Shown piece after piece: positions 44,801 through 55,652 of a DNA stretch of 64,000 bases (position 1 is the first letter of the stretch; the number at the start of each line of letters is the position of its first letter). The notes beneath the pieces are model-generated. The model was not told where the DNA came from. It did no database searches and saw only the letters and a list, made by a program, of their open reading frames with translations. Source of the stretch: Silene latifolia (taxonomy: Eukaryota > Streptophyta > Magnoliopsida > Caryophyllales > Caryophyllaceae); contig NC_133532.1 of the NCBI RefSeq assembly GCF_048544455.1, forward strand, positions 12,402,948 through 12,466,947, read 5' to 3'. The position numbers and the translations under genes are program-made.

Positions 44801-45806
44801 GCGGTAAGACTCAAAACATGCGTGTTCACATACCCCACGACTCAAAACAAATGTAAGAACATAGCCATCGACTCAAAATGGTCGCCCACTGAGGTACTCA
44901 ATCGAGTACGTGCCATACTAGGCCGAGTACAGGGTACTCGGTCGAGTAATGAGACTACTCGGCCGAGTTAACGATTCCAGAAGCTAAACAAAATTATCAC
45001 AGAGAGATTACTCAGCCGAATATGGAATACTCGGTCGAGTATCAGCGCAGTTTTCAGCACCGTCCAATTTTCGTAAAACAGTCATATCTCACTCGTTACT
45101 TGGTCAATCTGGGCATGTGACCTATCGTTAGAATCGTAAGAGGACAAGCTATCACATCCAATTGGAATTACAGAAATATCATTTTTAGAACTCAACTTAT
45201 GACAGTTTTAAGATAACCCTTCTGTAATCGATCGTCATACAAATCAAATTCTTTAAACAAAACAACTTGAACATGAATAAAGCAAACATTAACAACTCGA
45301 TACTTCTAAAAACCAGTACATAAGTGAACTTTATCATACCCACATGAAAATTAAACACGACATTCATATATATAGACGCATGACCTTAATCACATGCTAC
45401 TACCAACAACCAAACATTAACATCATCATGATCATATACGCATGTACCACTACCCTTTTGAAAGCCACATAATAAACACTTAACATGCCAACATATTCCA
45501 TACTAAAATTCAAATCAGTAAATCTCGCCACGCTTTTCACATGTTTCCACATACCACTTCTCATACCGCATTATCCAACCATTCAAGTTCCAAGTACCAC
45601 ACACATACACGACTCGACACACAACAGCCCCCCCCCCCCCATGTGACTGGCTTGAGATCTTAAGGGCCTTAATGCGACTTCGGGATGTCTCCCAAGTCTT
45701 TGCGGTAGTTCCAAAGAACTCTCCCCAGATTCATTTTATTTAGACACCCTAAGTTCAATGGATTGATTAGTTTTAGGTGCCAGAATCTTCGGCTCTGATA
45801 CCACTT
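41814..45806 (-). other. Element B internal non-coding region
   Basis: It starts with the minus-strand purine-tract module (41830-41850, with a second copy near 42098-42116) and ends with the primer site GCTCTGATACCA at 45792-45803. No gag or pol frame is visible on the minus strand. A palindrome cluster lies at 44894-45043. A run of 13 C at 45629-45641 may be a sequencing or assembly weak point. Confidence 0.7.
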
Positions 45807-47003
45807 TGTAACACCCCCTCATACCAAGGTACCTTACCAAGGACTACCCTAACATGAAAGACTGTTACCATCTCGGTTTTCCGAGGTTAGTATATCAAAG
45901 TTACCAATTCCAAACAACCATTATTAAAGTATAAGAGTTAGTGATTACATGATTCCAAAACCAAACCAAAGTATAACTGTGAAAGGTCTAACAACTACAA
46001 AGAATGCAAGATAAGTCTCTTGACGGCGGAAGCTAGACTCGAGTGATGACTCCCCATGAATGTCCCATAGCTAAACATCTGCATTACCTGTCATAATCTG
46101 CTCACCATCCCCGAATGGATCACCGCAGGTTTTACAAAACAACAACAGGTAATCCACTCCGCCGGTGGGGACCGCAGCCCATCCACACCTAAATCCCGCT
46201 CATCAACGAGCGACAACCCTGCCCCTTAATGTGCACATCCCCTCCCGTGATGGGTTCCACTGAGGGCGAACTAGAGTGTGAAGCCACTCCCGCAAGTGAC
46301 TCCACCACAATCAACACACACATCACAGTACCTTAACATCACAGCTGTCACAACACCACCACCGTCACCACGACACCCATACTCCAATGATCAGCAGGTA
46401 ACAACAATTACAATACAAACACAATCTTAAATCAATTAACAGTAACTGAGTAGGGAAACCCTACCTTAGAAACAACAGCAATATGGAGAATCAGGCAACT
46501 AGAATGGCTCCTCTACGAAGTCTTCTCCTATACAATAATCACATAACACAATTACACATTGCACAATCTCCTTTTCCCCCAATTCATCCATAAGGTAAAC
46601 CCTTAGAATAAATCATCAATGACATGGGAATAAGGACTTACCGACGGTGGAATGAACGATTGAATGCAAAAGCTACGATGATTACACACACAGTGGATGA
46701 TTTGGGAGTGATTAGGATATCGTAAAAGTGATTAGGGTTGTGAAAATGATGTTTAGAAACTGCTTTGGCAATTAAATAATCCCTAAACACTCCCGCATCA
46801 AACATTTGAATAAATACACGCTGATCAGGATACTCGGTCGAGTATAGAATATACTCGGCCGAGTATCCTCTACTCGGTCGAGTATTCCTCGGCAGAAGCT
46901 AAACAGAACACACACTTAGCACTACTCGGTCGAGTAGCCACTACTCGGTCGAGTAGGTCCTACTCGGTCGAGTACTTAGCTTAATAAAATCCGTAGTATT
47001 ACA
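45807..47003 (-). repeat. Element B 5' LTR
   Basis: It begins TGTAACACCCCC after the primer site and ends GTAGTATTACA. Palindromes of the TACTCGGTCGAGTA type are at 46829-46976. The part from 45978 onward is duplicated at 56458. Confidence 0.85.
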
Positions 47004-47345
47004 GTAACTTTAGTCGTTTTAGGTGTAACTTTAGTCGTTTTAGATGTAACTTTAGTCGTTTGGTGGTTTCTATACTTTTACGGATGTAATTTTACCCCTT
47101 TCAAGTGTAACTTTAGTCGTTGAAGTCATAACTTTAGTCATAATAATGACTTATAATTAGAAATTTGAATTAATATACTTTACTATTGTTACTTTAGTCC
47201 TTTCAAGTGTAACTTTTGTCTTTCAAGACTATAATTTTAGTCTGAAGGTGTAAGTTTAGTCAAATAGAGGTGTAATTTTATTGTCTTACTTGTAACTTTA
47301 GTCCGTAAATTTGTAACTATAGTACTCGGAAGTGTAACTTTATTC
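47004..47345 (+). repeat. E2 array of GTGTAACTTTAGTC motifs
   Basis: About a dozen variants of (G)TGTAACTTTAGTC, roughly 20-40 bases apart. The left part of E2 (33000-33170) holds a few more. The same kind of array occurs in E4. Confidence 0.8.
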
Positions 47346-48087
47346 TAATACCTCTTTTTTCACCCTACCACCATCCTACCACCTTCTACCCCAACCACCA
47401 CAGCAACACCACCTCCAAACCGCAACAACCAACATCACCACCAACTACTTATTATCTCAGATCTGAAAAAAAAAAAAAGAAATCCCCCAGCACCGGCCAC
47501 CAGCCGACTCCCACTCCCACCTCCAAACCCAACAACCAACAACCAACAACAACACCATATACATCTCAGATTTTAAAGAAAAGAAAAAAAAAAGAGGAGA
47601 GGGAGGCGACAGACCCCCACGCACCACCAGCCGCAAAAAACGCCACCACCGCCATTAAAACACAACAACCAACAACACCAAAAGTTTATGAAAAAAAAGG
47701 AGAAGCGGAGGAAGGCGGCCGACATGGTGGGTAGGCGGGAGAAGAGGGAGAAGACGGAAATGGCGGTGGTGGTGCCATGGTCTAGCGGCGGCGGTGCTTG
47801 CTTGGGAGTGGCGGCGGCGTTTGCTTGGGAGTGGGGTCGGCGTGGTGAGGACGGGGCAGGTGGCGGCGGCGTTAGTTTAGAGAGAAGTGGGTAGAGAATG
47901 AAGAGAGAGAGAGAGAGAGAGAGAAGAGGGTAGGATATGTGAGAGTGATTAAAGTTTGGGTGCTTTTATATTCAGCCTTTTTTTTCCTTTTAATCTTGAC
48001 CCTTCATTCTCTTGATCTAATGGCTTAGATTGAGACTTAGGGACTCAACCTAAAAGGGTGGACTTACATGATCCCCCCTCTCCCCTT

Positions 48088-48129
<42 letters not shown>
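48088..48129. repeat. (CT)n/(AT)n microsatellite between E2 and E3
   Basis: Five CT units then about 16 AT units. Confidence 0.9.
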
Positions 48130-48132
<3 letters not shown>

Positions 48133-48703
48133 TTAGGATCATGAGATTCTACCATCTTAGGGAGAGTCCGTCCTATCATCCTAAGCCGTTAGATGAAGGA
48201 GATCCAATGGCCACAGTAGCGCACGTGGTACTAAGGGTATAATTGTCAAACTACCCGTCCATACATAACCTTATTATCCAGCGAAAATATCTCATATTTT
48301 GCCCATTAATTTCTCTCTCTACCCGCTCCAAATTCTTCTACTCCCCATCTTTCGTCAATGTTGTCTTAACAAAAATTCTCAATTGAACAACATCAACTAC
48401 TATAAACCCTAATTCACGTCTCTTTATCTCTCATGGAGATTCGAGGAGATTTCAGAAATGGCGATCGTCATCTCATGATCTTGCCGGACTTCTGTTAGCT
48501 AGGATCTTGTTTCGCCGCCTTCAAGCAACATGCCGATTGTTCTTCTCTCCACTTCCTATGTTGTCGTTGATTTATCTTGAACCTTCGCGATTCTTCTAAT
48601 TTGCGATCTCAATGTTTCCTCCGTTCGAGGTTTTAATTCGATTTTGTGGACTTTGTTTTGTAGTAGCTGTTTCGGATTCATTAAATGTGGTATATTTTTG
48701 TAA

Positions 48704-51309
48704 TCTATAAAACATTATTAAAAGGCTAGCCTAAAAAGCCACGTAGACAATGCCACATGGGATGAAAAAAAGGCCACGTACGCAATAACATTGTGACTTG
48801 TCAAACTAATATGACATGGATTATCAATTTATTATTATATTGCATTAATTTAATTCACTTATTTCCTTTAAAAATCCATCCATATTCCATTAGTTTTAAA
48901 CTTAATTAACTCAAAAAATAACTACAATAAAAAAATACGCATTAACTATAAGTTAATAATTTCAAGATATTTCATATGGAGTAGTATTATATGTATTCGA
49001 AATAAAAAAACCGAATACATGAAATTAAGAACGAAGAAGAATAAATGAAGTTGAAAACAAAAACAAAAAAATTGTATCTATACAATATAGTTAAAAGCCT
49101 ACTTAAAACATTTAATTTTAATCCACATGTCGATTTTTTATTGGTAAATACTAATTCATCTATATTGATTACTTGATTATTGATTAATACAATATTATAA
49201 AAATTTAGATCTAGATTATGTATTAAAAAGTTAACTTTAAAACTATCACATGCTTATAAGTACAAAGAAATTAAAAAAATATTAATTGCAAACACAAAAA
49301 ATAAATTAATACAAACTCTTTATTTTCCTCTCATAAATTTGGTTATTAATCTACTTATTTATTTAACCTTTAATTTCTTTTATTTAATAGGATGGTTTTT
49401 TGGTTTTCTCTCACCATCATTATAATTTGTAGTTATCATAATTTTTTTTTATCTCCCTTTTAATTCACAAAATTGTTCCTCTTCCCTTGAATGAATTGTT
49501 GAAATTAATCAATAATTGATAACAAAAAGATTCCTATATAACTATTATAACAATCCTAATTTTCATTTTTATTCAAAAAGTTGGTAGGTAAATTATACAT
49601 ACATAGATAATTAAATGATTTTTTCCCTTCTTATCCTTATTATGTTTTAAATTTATTAATAGTAAGAATATTATTTAGTTATTGTTTTTGTGTTTGTATT
49701 GAAATTGCAGGAAGATAACATACTCAATTATCAATAACATTGCATGAAATCTATAATACCTAATTAAAAGGGTAGCTTAGAACATTCAATTTAATTTCAC
49801 ATGACATTTTCACACCCCATTAATTCTTATTCATTTTTATTTATTATTTAACTATATTGACAATATGACAAGCATAGAATAATAATTGAATTTATAAAAC
49901 TATCTATAATTAAAAAGTAAGCCAAACTATCTACCATTATCTGAATGTCATATTTTAAATTTCATAAGATAATTTCTAATCCACTCTTATGCAAAGTGGA
50001 TTTTGTAAAAAAAAAAATAAGAATTTTAATAAAGCAAATCTTTTACATTCCATTTCTCCTTTGCTCCATATATATTTATGTCTATATTAAATTTCATAAT
50101 AATGAGAAAAATCTATAAATCAATAATCTAAATATAAAATATATAAATCTAATTGAAAGGCAAGCAAAACTAACTATTGTCATTTACATGTCATATTTTA
50201 ATTACATAATAAGATAACATCTTAAATCAATCTCCTCTAAAGTGGATCTTGTAAAAAAATATTATAATAATAATAATAATCAAGCAAAACTTATACATTC
50301 CATTTCTCTTTATTCCTTATTAATGTTTATATTAAATTTCACAATAATGAAAAATGATGCTCAAAAGTCGTGAATCTTGATTCATATTTATACCTATATA
50401 AATTTTGATAATAATGAAAAAGGGATGCTCAAAAGTCATGAAATGCATCCTCAATTTTTTATATATTTTTGATGGAAGACAAAATTTATAAGCCAAAATT
50501 TTTCTTATCTCTATCGTCAGTAGAACTAAATATATCACTAAACTTTCCTATCATTCTATTAACATCAAGCCAAGTGTATTAAGGTTTTAAAATTATTAAC
50601 TAATTTATTTACTTTTTATGTAAGTTCCATTGGGTTATGAAATGTTCATCACATTTTCAGTTTCATCGTTTGTGTTTGTTTTGTTCTCATTTAGGGGATA
50701 TCAAGATTTATGGTGTGGTGTTGAGCTATTCAAAGGTAATATACTTACATCTCTACGACTTCATTCTCATTCTCTTTTTCTTTCACTATTTAAGAGGAAA
50801 CTTAAGCTAACAACGATAATATTGCATAAAACAAATTTCACTATTTTGTTGGTTAATTCAGACTAATTACGGAGTTACTTTTTTTTTATCATAGAGTCGA
50901 TTCGTTGGAAAAAGAAGACTATAGGAGAAGTAAAATATTAAGATAGCTTAAATAACTATATATTGGAGACTAACTACAAGATTGACGACATCAACGCGAA
51001 TGACTAATAGTTTTTTTTTTCTTTTTTTTTCAAATGTATATTTTATTTTGGTATTTGTTTGTTTTTTTCATCATTTTACCTTCGAAAAAATAGCAATATT
51101 CACCTACTTTGGCTTATTTAATTTATCGACTTTGATCTTTATGTTAACATGTAAATGCCCGTAATCTTAGTACGCAATCAATGATGACTTATTCATAAGG
51201 TGAGCTTACTATATCTTTTGATATTTTATAAAATTTCAATTACTAAAAACACTAGAAACATCACACTCAAAACAGAACATCCCGTGAATTTCACGGGCCA
51301 CAAAACTAG
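48704..51309 (+). mobile_element. Non-autonomous Helitron inside E3
   Basis: It starts A|TCTATAAAACATTATTAAAA and ends with the perfect hairpin CCCGTGAATTTCACGGG, CCACAAAA and CTAG|T, 2,606 bp. Related 5'-end-like blocks (CTAATTAAAAGGGTAGC near 49760, CTAATTGAAAGGCAAGC near 50149) recur inside, so it contains older copies. The rest is AT-rich; small frames (for example 50630-50866 and 50982-51164) have no recognisable domain. Confidence 0.82.
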
Positions 51310-51724
51310 TTCTAAGATCAAATTGGTCAGGTTTTTACAATTTATCGCATTTATAATTCATTAGTTAGTTATTGCGGTGCTAATTATTGTTCTCCATCGT
51401 TTACTATGATATTAATCGTTGTCCAATACCGTCTTTGATTTTTAATTCCTACATACCTACGTTCACTGTGTATTCTTAGATAGTTAGTATACACTTGCTA
51501 ATTCGCAGAATTTCAAATTAGTATGCAAATTAACCTGCTGACTGTGTACGTCTTTGTTAATCATCACCAATAGTAGAAATAATTACTCAATTGCTGAATT
51601 GTGCTAAGTTTACATTTGTCATTATACTAGTGTTCTTCTGAGAGGAAAAATATGGGAAAGAGATACTTCCTGCAGTTTTACATTGTAATTGTGTTAATAG
51701 GAAGGCTATCAATAATGATGTAAT

Positions 51725-51960
51725 TTTAACGATATAATGATGTTACTTTAATGCAACAAGTGTGTTACGATAAGTATACATGTTTGGATTGTTTGTGTTA
51801 CAGTAATGGTTTAGCGATGTTACTATAATGGTTTCATTATGTTATAGTAACGGATTTATTGTGTTCCAATGATGGTTCAATCATGTTACAACGACAGTTT
51901 AATCGTGTTACAATAATGGTTTAACTATGTTACTATAATGGTTTAGTTGTGTTACATATC
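51725..51960 (+). repeat. E3 array of TGTTAC motifs
   Basis: About ten variants of GTGTTACAATAATGGTTTA(A/G). Other TGTTACAATAAC-like copies occur at 53500-53860. Confidence 0.8.
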
Positions 51961-52672
51961 CTATTATTGTTTGATTACGATATAATGATGTTACGTGAGT
52001 CTTCTTGTCAATCTTTATCATAGAATTAAAGTAACGATCATTCCAAGAATTTTTGTGAAATTCAAAGGAAGCAAAACGATGAAATCTTATTCGCCGTCCA
52101 CTAACTAAGGTAATCTATTGCCATTCTAAGTTTGAAATCTATCATACTCCGTATGATTTAGTGAGTGTTCCTCTATTGTTCATTAGTGTGTGTTAACAAA
52201 TAATACTGCATTTTTAGGTGACTCTTTTTATGTTTCTAGACTGTCATATTAAGATAGATCAATCTCTCACACAAGGCACATTCATCTGTGTTACATAAAA
52301 AAAAAGTTCGGGGACTTTTTTTAGTGAAAAATATCTTGACTCATGTTTTCATTTATTCTGTTTCTCTTTCAAGAAACAACTCATTACTAACTACTTTATG
52401 AAATTATAATTAGTACCATAAAGGATGTTGAGTGTTATGAATAGTTGCTATGACAATTTGTTTACTGCGAAATATCTCTGAAACTTGTGTGCATGCTAAA
52501 GCTGTACAAGTTACTAATTTGTTTGCAAACCTGTTTTCTATTCACTACCTACAGTTACTCACGAAGACTGACATGGAACTAGGAAAGGTGTTTGTATCAT
52601 TACACAACTGCACATTTTAAAGGTTATTAGTGTTAGGTTCTCGTTATTTTATTTTTGTTTGTCGTATTCTAA

Positions 52673-52745
52673 AGGCTATTAGCTCAAATGGGAGAGCAAT
52701 GTGCAAATTTTGTACAAAAGTATGGGTTCGAATCCCATATAGCCT
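52673..52745 (+). ncRNA. tRNA-like sequence (pseudo-tRNA), plus strand
   Basis: A perfect 7 bp acceptor stem (AGGCTAT/ATAGCCT), a D arm GCTC...GAGC and a T arm ATGGG-TTCGAAT-CCCAT are present. The anticodon arm TGTGC-AAATTTT-GTACA lacks the universal U33 and is shifted by one base, so decoding function is unlikely. It is related to the sequence at 53137-53204. Confidence 0.6.
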
Positions 52746-53136
52746 TGTTTATTTAAGTGTCCAAAGTCACTTGTTGACACGAGAAATACAGTAACATAGT
52801 TGACTAGTCACGAATAATAATACTCGGGCATGCAAAACTAAATACTAGCAAACCGTGGTTGGACTCGAGTGCACATTAGGAACGTGCAAGAGGCTGTATC
52901 ATTGGAAGTGCAAGAGGCTATATCATTGGAAGTTCTGATGGGAGCATGACTATAACAATTTTTTAGAGCATTCTTAATCAACGTAGGATTACAACTTAGA
53001 GGTCTTTGAAGTCATAGCTTAGCAGAATTGGACGCAACATGACACGCGAAAAAAAAGGCCAATAATTCTTTAGGGTAACATTAGTTTGTCCTTAGAGTAA
53101 CACTAGTTATTCTCTAAAGTAACGAGAGTATATAAT

Positions 53137-53204
53137 AACCAATATGGGAGTCGAACCCACATCTTGTGCATTGCACAATGCTCTACCATTTGAGCTAATT
53201 GGCT
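53137..53204 (-). ncRNA. tRNA-like sequence (pseudo-tRNA), minus strand
   Basis: On the minus strand the acceptor arms are AGCCAAT/ATTGGTT (one G-T pair), the D arm GCTC...GAGC and the T arm GTGGG-TTCGACT-CCCAT. The anticodon arm collapses to TGTGC-AAT-GCACA with a three-base loop. It shares TTAGCTCAAATGG and GAGCA with its partner. Confidence 0.6.
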
Positions 53205-53499
53205 TTCCAAATTCGTAAAATATAACTATTCATAATATACATCACAATACGATTTTGTTCTTCAGAATTTAAGATGTAAAGAAAGATCAGAGATTGATCT
53301 TTGGAGCAACAAAACATGTTGTCACAGCCATTGATTAAGCATTTTATAATATTTAGAATATAGTAATAAGAACTAACTATAAGGGTGACACGATCCTAAA
53401 TTTGGCTTAAAAGAGTCCACCATTTCCAACAAGATATTTTCTCTTGTAAGAATTTGGGACTTTATATCACAAAGATAAATTTGTTAAGAGTATAAAAAT

Positions 53500-53860
53500 A
53501 AATGTGCTACAATGACAACAAAATGTGTTACAATGATAGCAAATATCTGTCACAATAAAACTGATATGTTACAGTAACTTCTTCTACGTATTACAATAAC
53601 TTCTTATACATATTACAACAACAAATAACTTATATTACAACGTATGTTACAATAACAACTTTCGGTGTTACAATAACGATTAGTATGTGTTATAATTACA
53701 GTAACAAACAATTGTGTGTGACAAACAACTCATATATTGCTACATTGACACTAATCATATCGATTATGAGGGGACGATGAAGAATGTGTTACTATAAGCA
53801 TAAATATATATTATAATAACAACGGACGTGTGTTATAGTGAATGTTGTGTTATAATAACA
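53500..53860 (+). repeat. Second E3 array of TGTTACAATAAC-like motifs
   Basis: More than ten variants of (T)GTGTTACAATAAC over about 360 bases, between the minus-strand tRNA-like sequence and the right end of E3. Confidence 0.75.
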
Positions 53861-54792
53861 AACACTTAGTGTCTGAAAGCTAAGCCAATACGGAGTACAA
53901 TTTACACTGACAACAAAGTAGAAACAAGTAGAGAAAAATCAATCAAAATTCTTCAATTCATCAAAAAATATTTGAAATTTGCGACTCAATACAAAATATT
54001 GTGACCAAATTAATATTAATCACTCTGTAAAACTTATCAAACTCAAATCAATAAAGAATTAGTCCGCAAAAATTGCCAAACAATACCTATGCACAGCGGA
54101 TTAAACGAAAATATCCTATTTAAATCCCTAAGAGACTCGCATTGACATTCGTCATCAAGAAATCAACACCACTAAATTAACTTTTTAACTTATATTCATC
54201 ATACTTGAAATTAGCAAAGCCAATATCCATATTAAATACTACATGATTACTTGCTTCAAATACGGTCTCAAATTCTTGATATTAGTTGGTCTTCAAAGTT
54301 TCAAATCAAAATTAGGTAGTATCAAGTGAAGTGCAAGCAAACTGCAGCGAAAACCTCGATGAATTCATGATAGAAAAGACTCTTTAATCTTGCTGGAGGA
54401 ATTTTTAGGGTTTTAAATTTGATCCTTTCAATGTATCCTCGATCCATTCCGAGTAGGATGTAGCAAGTAGAAAGATTCTTAATTAGTATTGATTTTTAAT
54501 TGATTCATTGATTTTGGTAAAAAAAATTGGATGAGAAAAGTTGTAGAAATTGGCGATTTGTGACGAATGAGATTGTTTTTGGGAAAGAGGGGACAATTAG
54601 AGAGAGAAAGAGAGTGAGTGATTGTTTTCTGGAATCAGATTGTGAAACGGAAATGTCAAACCCCTGTAAACCAAAGTAATGCGCGTACTTGTTATGAGCT
54701 ACGTGGCATAATCTGGACGCTCAACTACAAAAGATCCTACGGTCCTAATCAGTAGGACGGACTCACCCCAAGAGCTACTCAGGATCTCCATC

Positions 54793-54793
<1 letters not shown>

Positions 54794-54861
<68 letters not shown>
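54794..54861. repeat. (TA)n microsatellite right of E3
   Basis: About 34 TA units, interrupted by the Helitron and continuing at 55641-55652. Confidence 0.95.
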
Positions 54862-54864
<3 letters not shown>

Positions 54865-55640
54865 ATACTATATATTAAATCCATAAATGAAGGGACTTCA
54901 ATGTAATTAAAGAAAGTTATACAAATTAATTATACTATATAGTTTTAAATCACTAGCACCATGTGATGGACTCAATGCAAATATTATATAGTTTTGGTTA
55001 AAACTAAAATATATATAAGCATGGTAATTTTCCTAAACAATTGTAAGAGACTAAAACATGGTCACTTTCCTTAAAATAAAATAATTAATTAAGATGGTCA
55101 ATTTCCTTAAAATAAAATAATTAATTAAGATAGTCAATTTCAAGGAGACTAAAAGAAAGAAGATGCTTCATAATTAAATTATATAGTTATATGATAGTAA
55201 TCACTCATCTCAATAGTAGAAGTAACAATATTATCAACGAGATTAGTGAAAGTGGTAGAAACAACGGGAGTAGTGAAATAATCAATATTAATGCGGCAAT
55301 AGTGAAAGTAACAATAATTACGGCGGGAGTAATGAAATTATCAATATTAATGTGACAGTAGTGACACTAACAATAATTACGGCGGGAGTAGTGAAAGTAA
55401 TAATGATTACGGGTAAGTAGTGAAATGTTATTACAATTGTTTCATTAATAAGAGTAAAATATTAATAGCGGGAGTATTGACTTTCTCTCAAAATTTATTT
55501 CATCGTAATTTTAGGATATGTCATAGCAAAATAAATTAATGATAAATTTATGGGTTATACAAACTTAAGTAATTTATTTAATGAAAAAAAAAATAATGGT
55601 AAGTATAGGTAGCCCGGGCGAAGCCGGGCACCAATACTAG
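54862..55640 (+). mobile_element. Non-autonomous Helitron inserted in a (TA)n tract
   Basis: It starts A|TCAATACTATATATTAAATC and ends with the hairpin GCCCGGGCGAAGCCGGGC, ACCAATA and CTAG|T, 779 bp. Same family as 24100-25053, including internal AATTACGGCGGGAGTAGTG repeats. Confidence 0.88.
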
Positions 55641-55652
55641 TATATATATATA

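Larger units (their letters stand above)
33171..47003 (-). mobile_element. Element B: non-coding LTR retroelement (LARD-like), minus strand
   Basis: Its LTRs lie at 45807-47003 (5') and at 33171-33619 plus 40918-41813 (3', split by element A). LTRs have TG...CA ends (TGTAACAC... and ...GTATTACA on the plus strand). The primer binding site is at 45792-45803 and the polypurine side at 41814-41850. Flanks ATAAC and GTAAC are one mismatch from a 5 bp target duplication. The internal 4.0 kb has no gag or pol; only short CA/CT-rich frames occur. It must have been mobilised by proteins of another element. Confidence 0.82.
32943..48080 (+). mobile_element. E2: TIR element enlarged by nested retroelements
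   Basis: The left end (32943-33010) and the right end (48000-48080) are inverted relatives sharing GAGTCCCTAAGTC and an inner AGCCA(A/T)T block. Outside lie (AG)n/(AT)n and (CT)n/(AT)n tracts. Without nested element B its own sequence is about 1.3 kb: 32943-33170 and 47004-48080. Both parts contain repeats of the GTGTAACTTTAGTC type. The right part has CA-rich then purine-rich sequence and no convincing gene. Confidence 0.7.
48130..54793 (+). mobile_element. E3: TIR element between (AT)n tracts, with a nested Helitron
   Basis: The left end has AGGATCATGAGATTCTACC and GAGTCCGTCCTA. The right end, complemented, has GGAGATCCTGAGTAGC and GAGTCCGTCCTACTGATTAGG. Both touch AT repeats. The left part (48290-48650) looks like a gene leader but holds no confirmed exon. 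A Helitron occupies 48704-51309. Arrays of TGTTAC(N)ATAATGG motifs lie at 51725-51960 and, in another arrangement, at 53500-53860, with two tRNA-like sequences between them. Confidence 0.7.

Noticed and set aside
45629..45641. Run of 13 C as a biological signal
   Set aside because: A homopolymer at this length is more likely a slippage or consensus artefact; nothing around it suggests function.
47688..47894. 68-codon frame MKKKEKRRKAADMVG...
   Set aside because: Lies in a GGC/GAA-rich low-complexity stretch near the E2 right end; no family recognised and no supporting context.
52673..52745. Functional nuclear tRNA gene
   Set aside because: Acceptor, D and T arms are good, but the anticodon arm has no U33 and is displaced, so it was kept only as tRNA-like.
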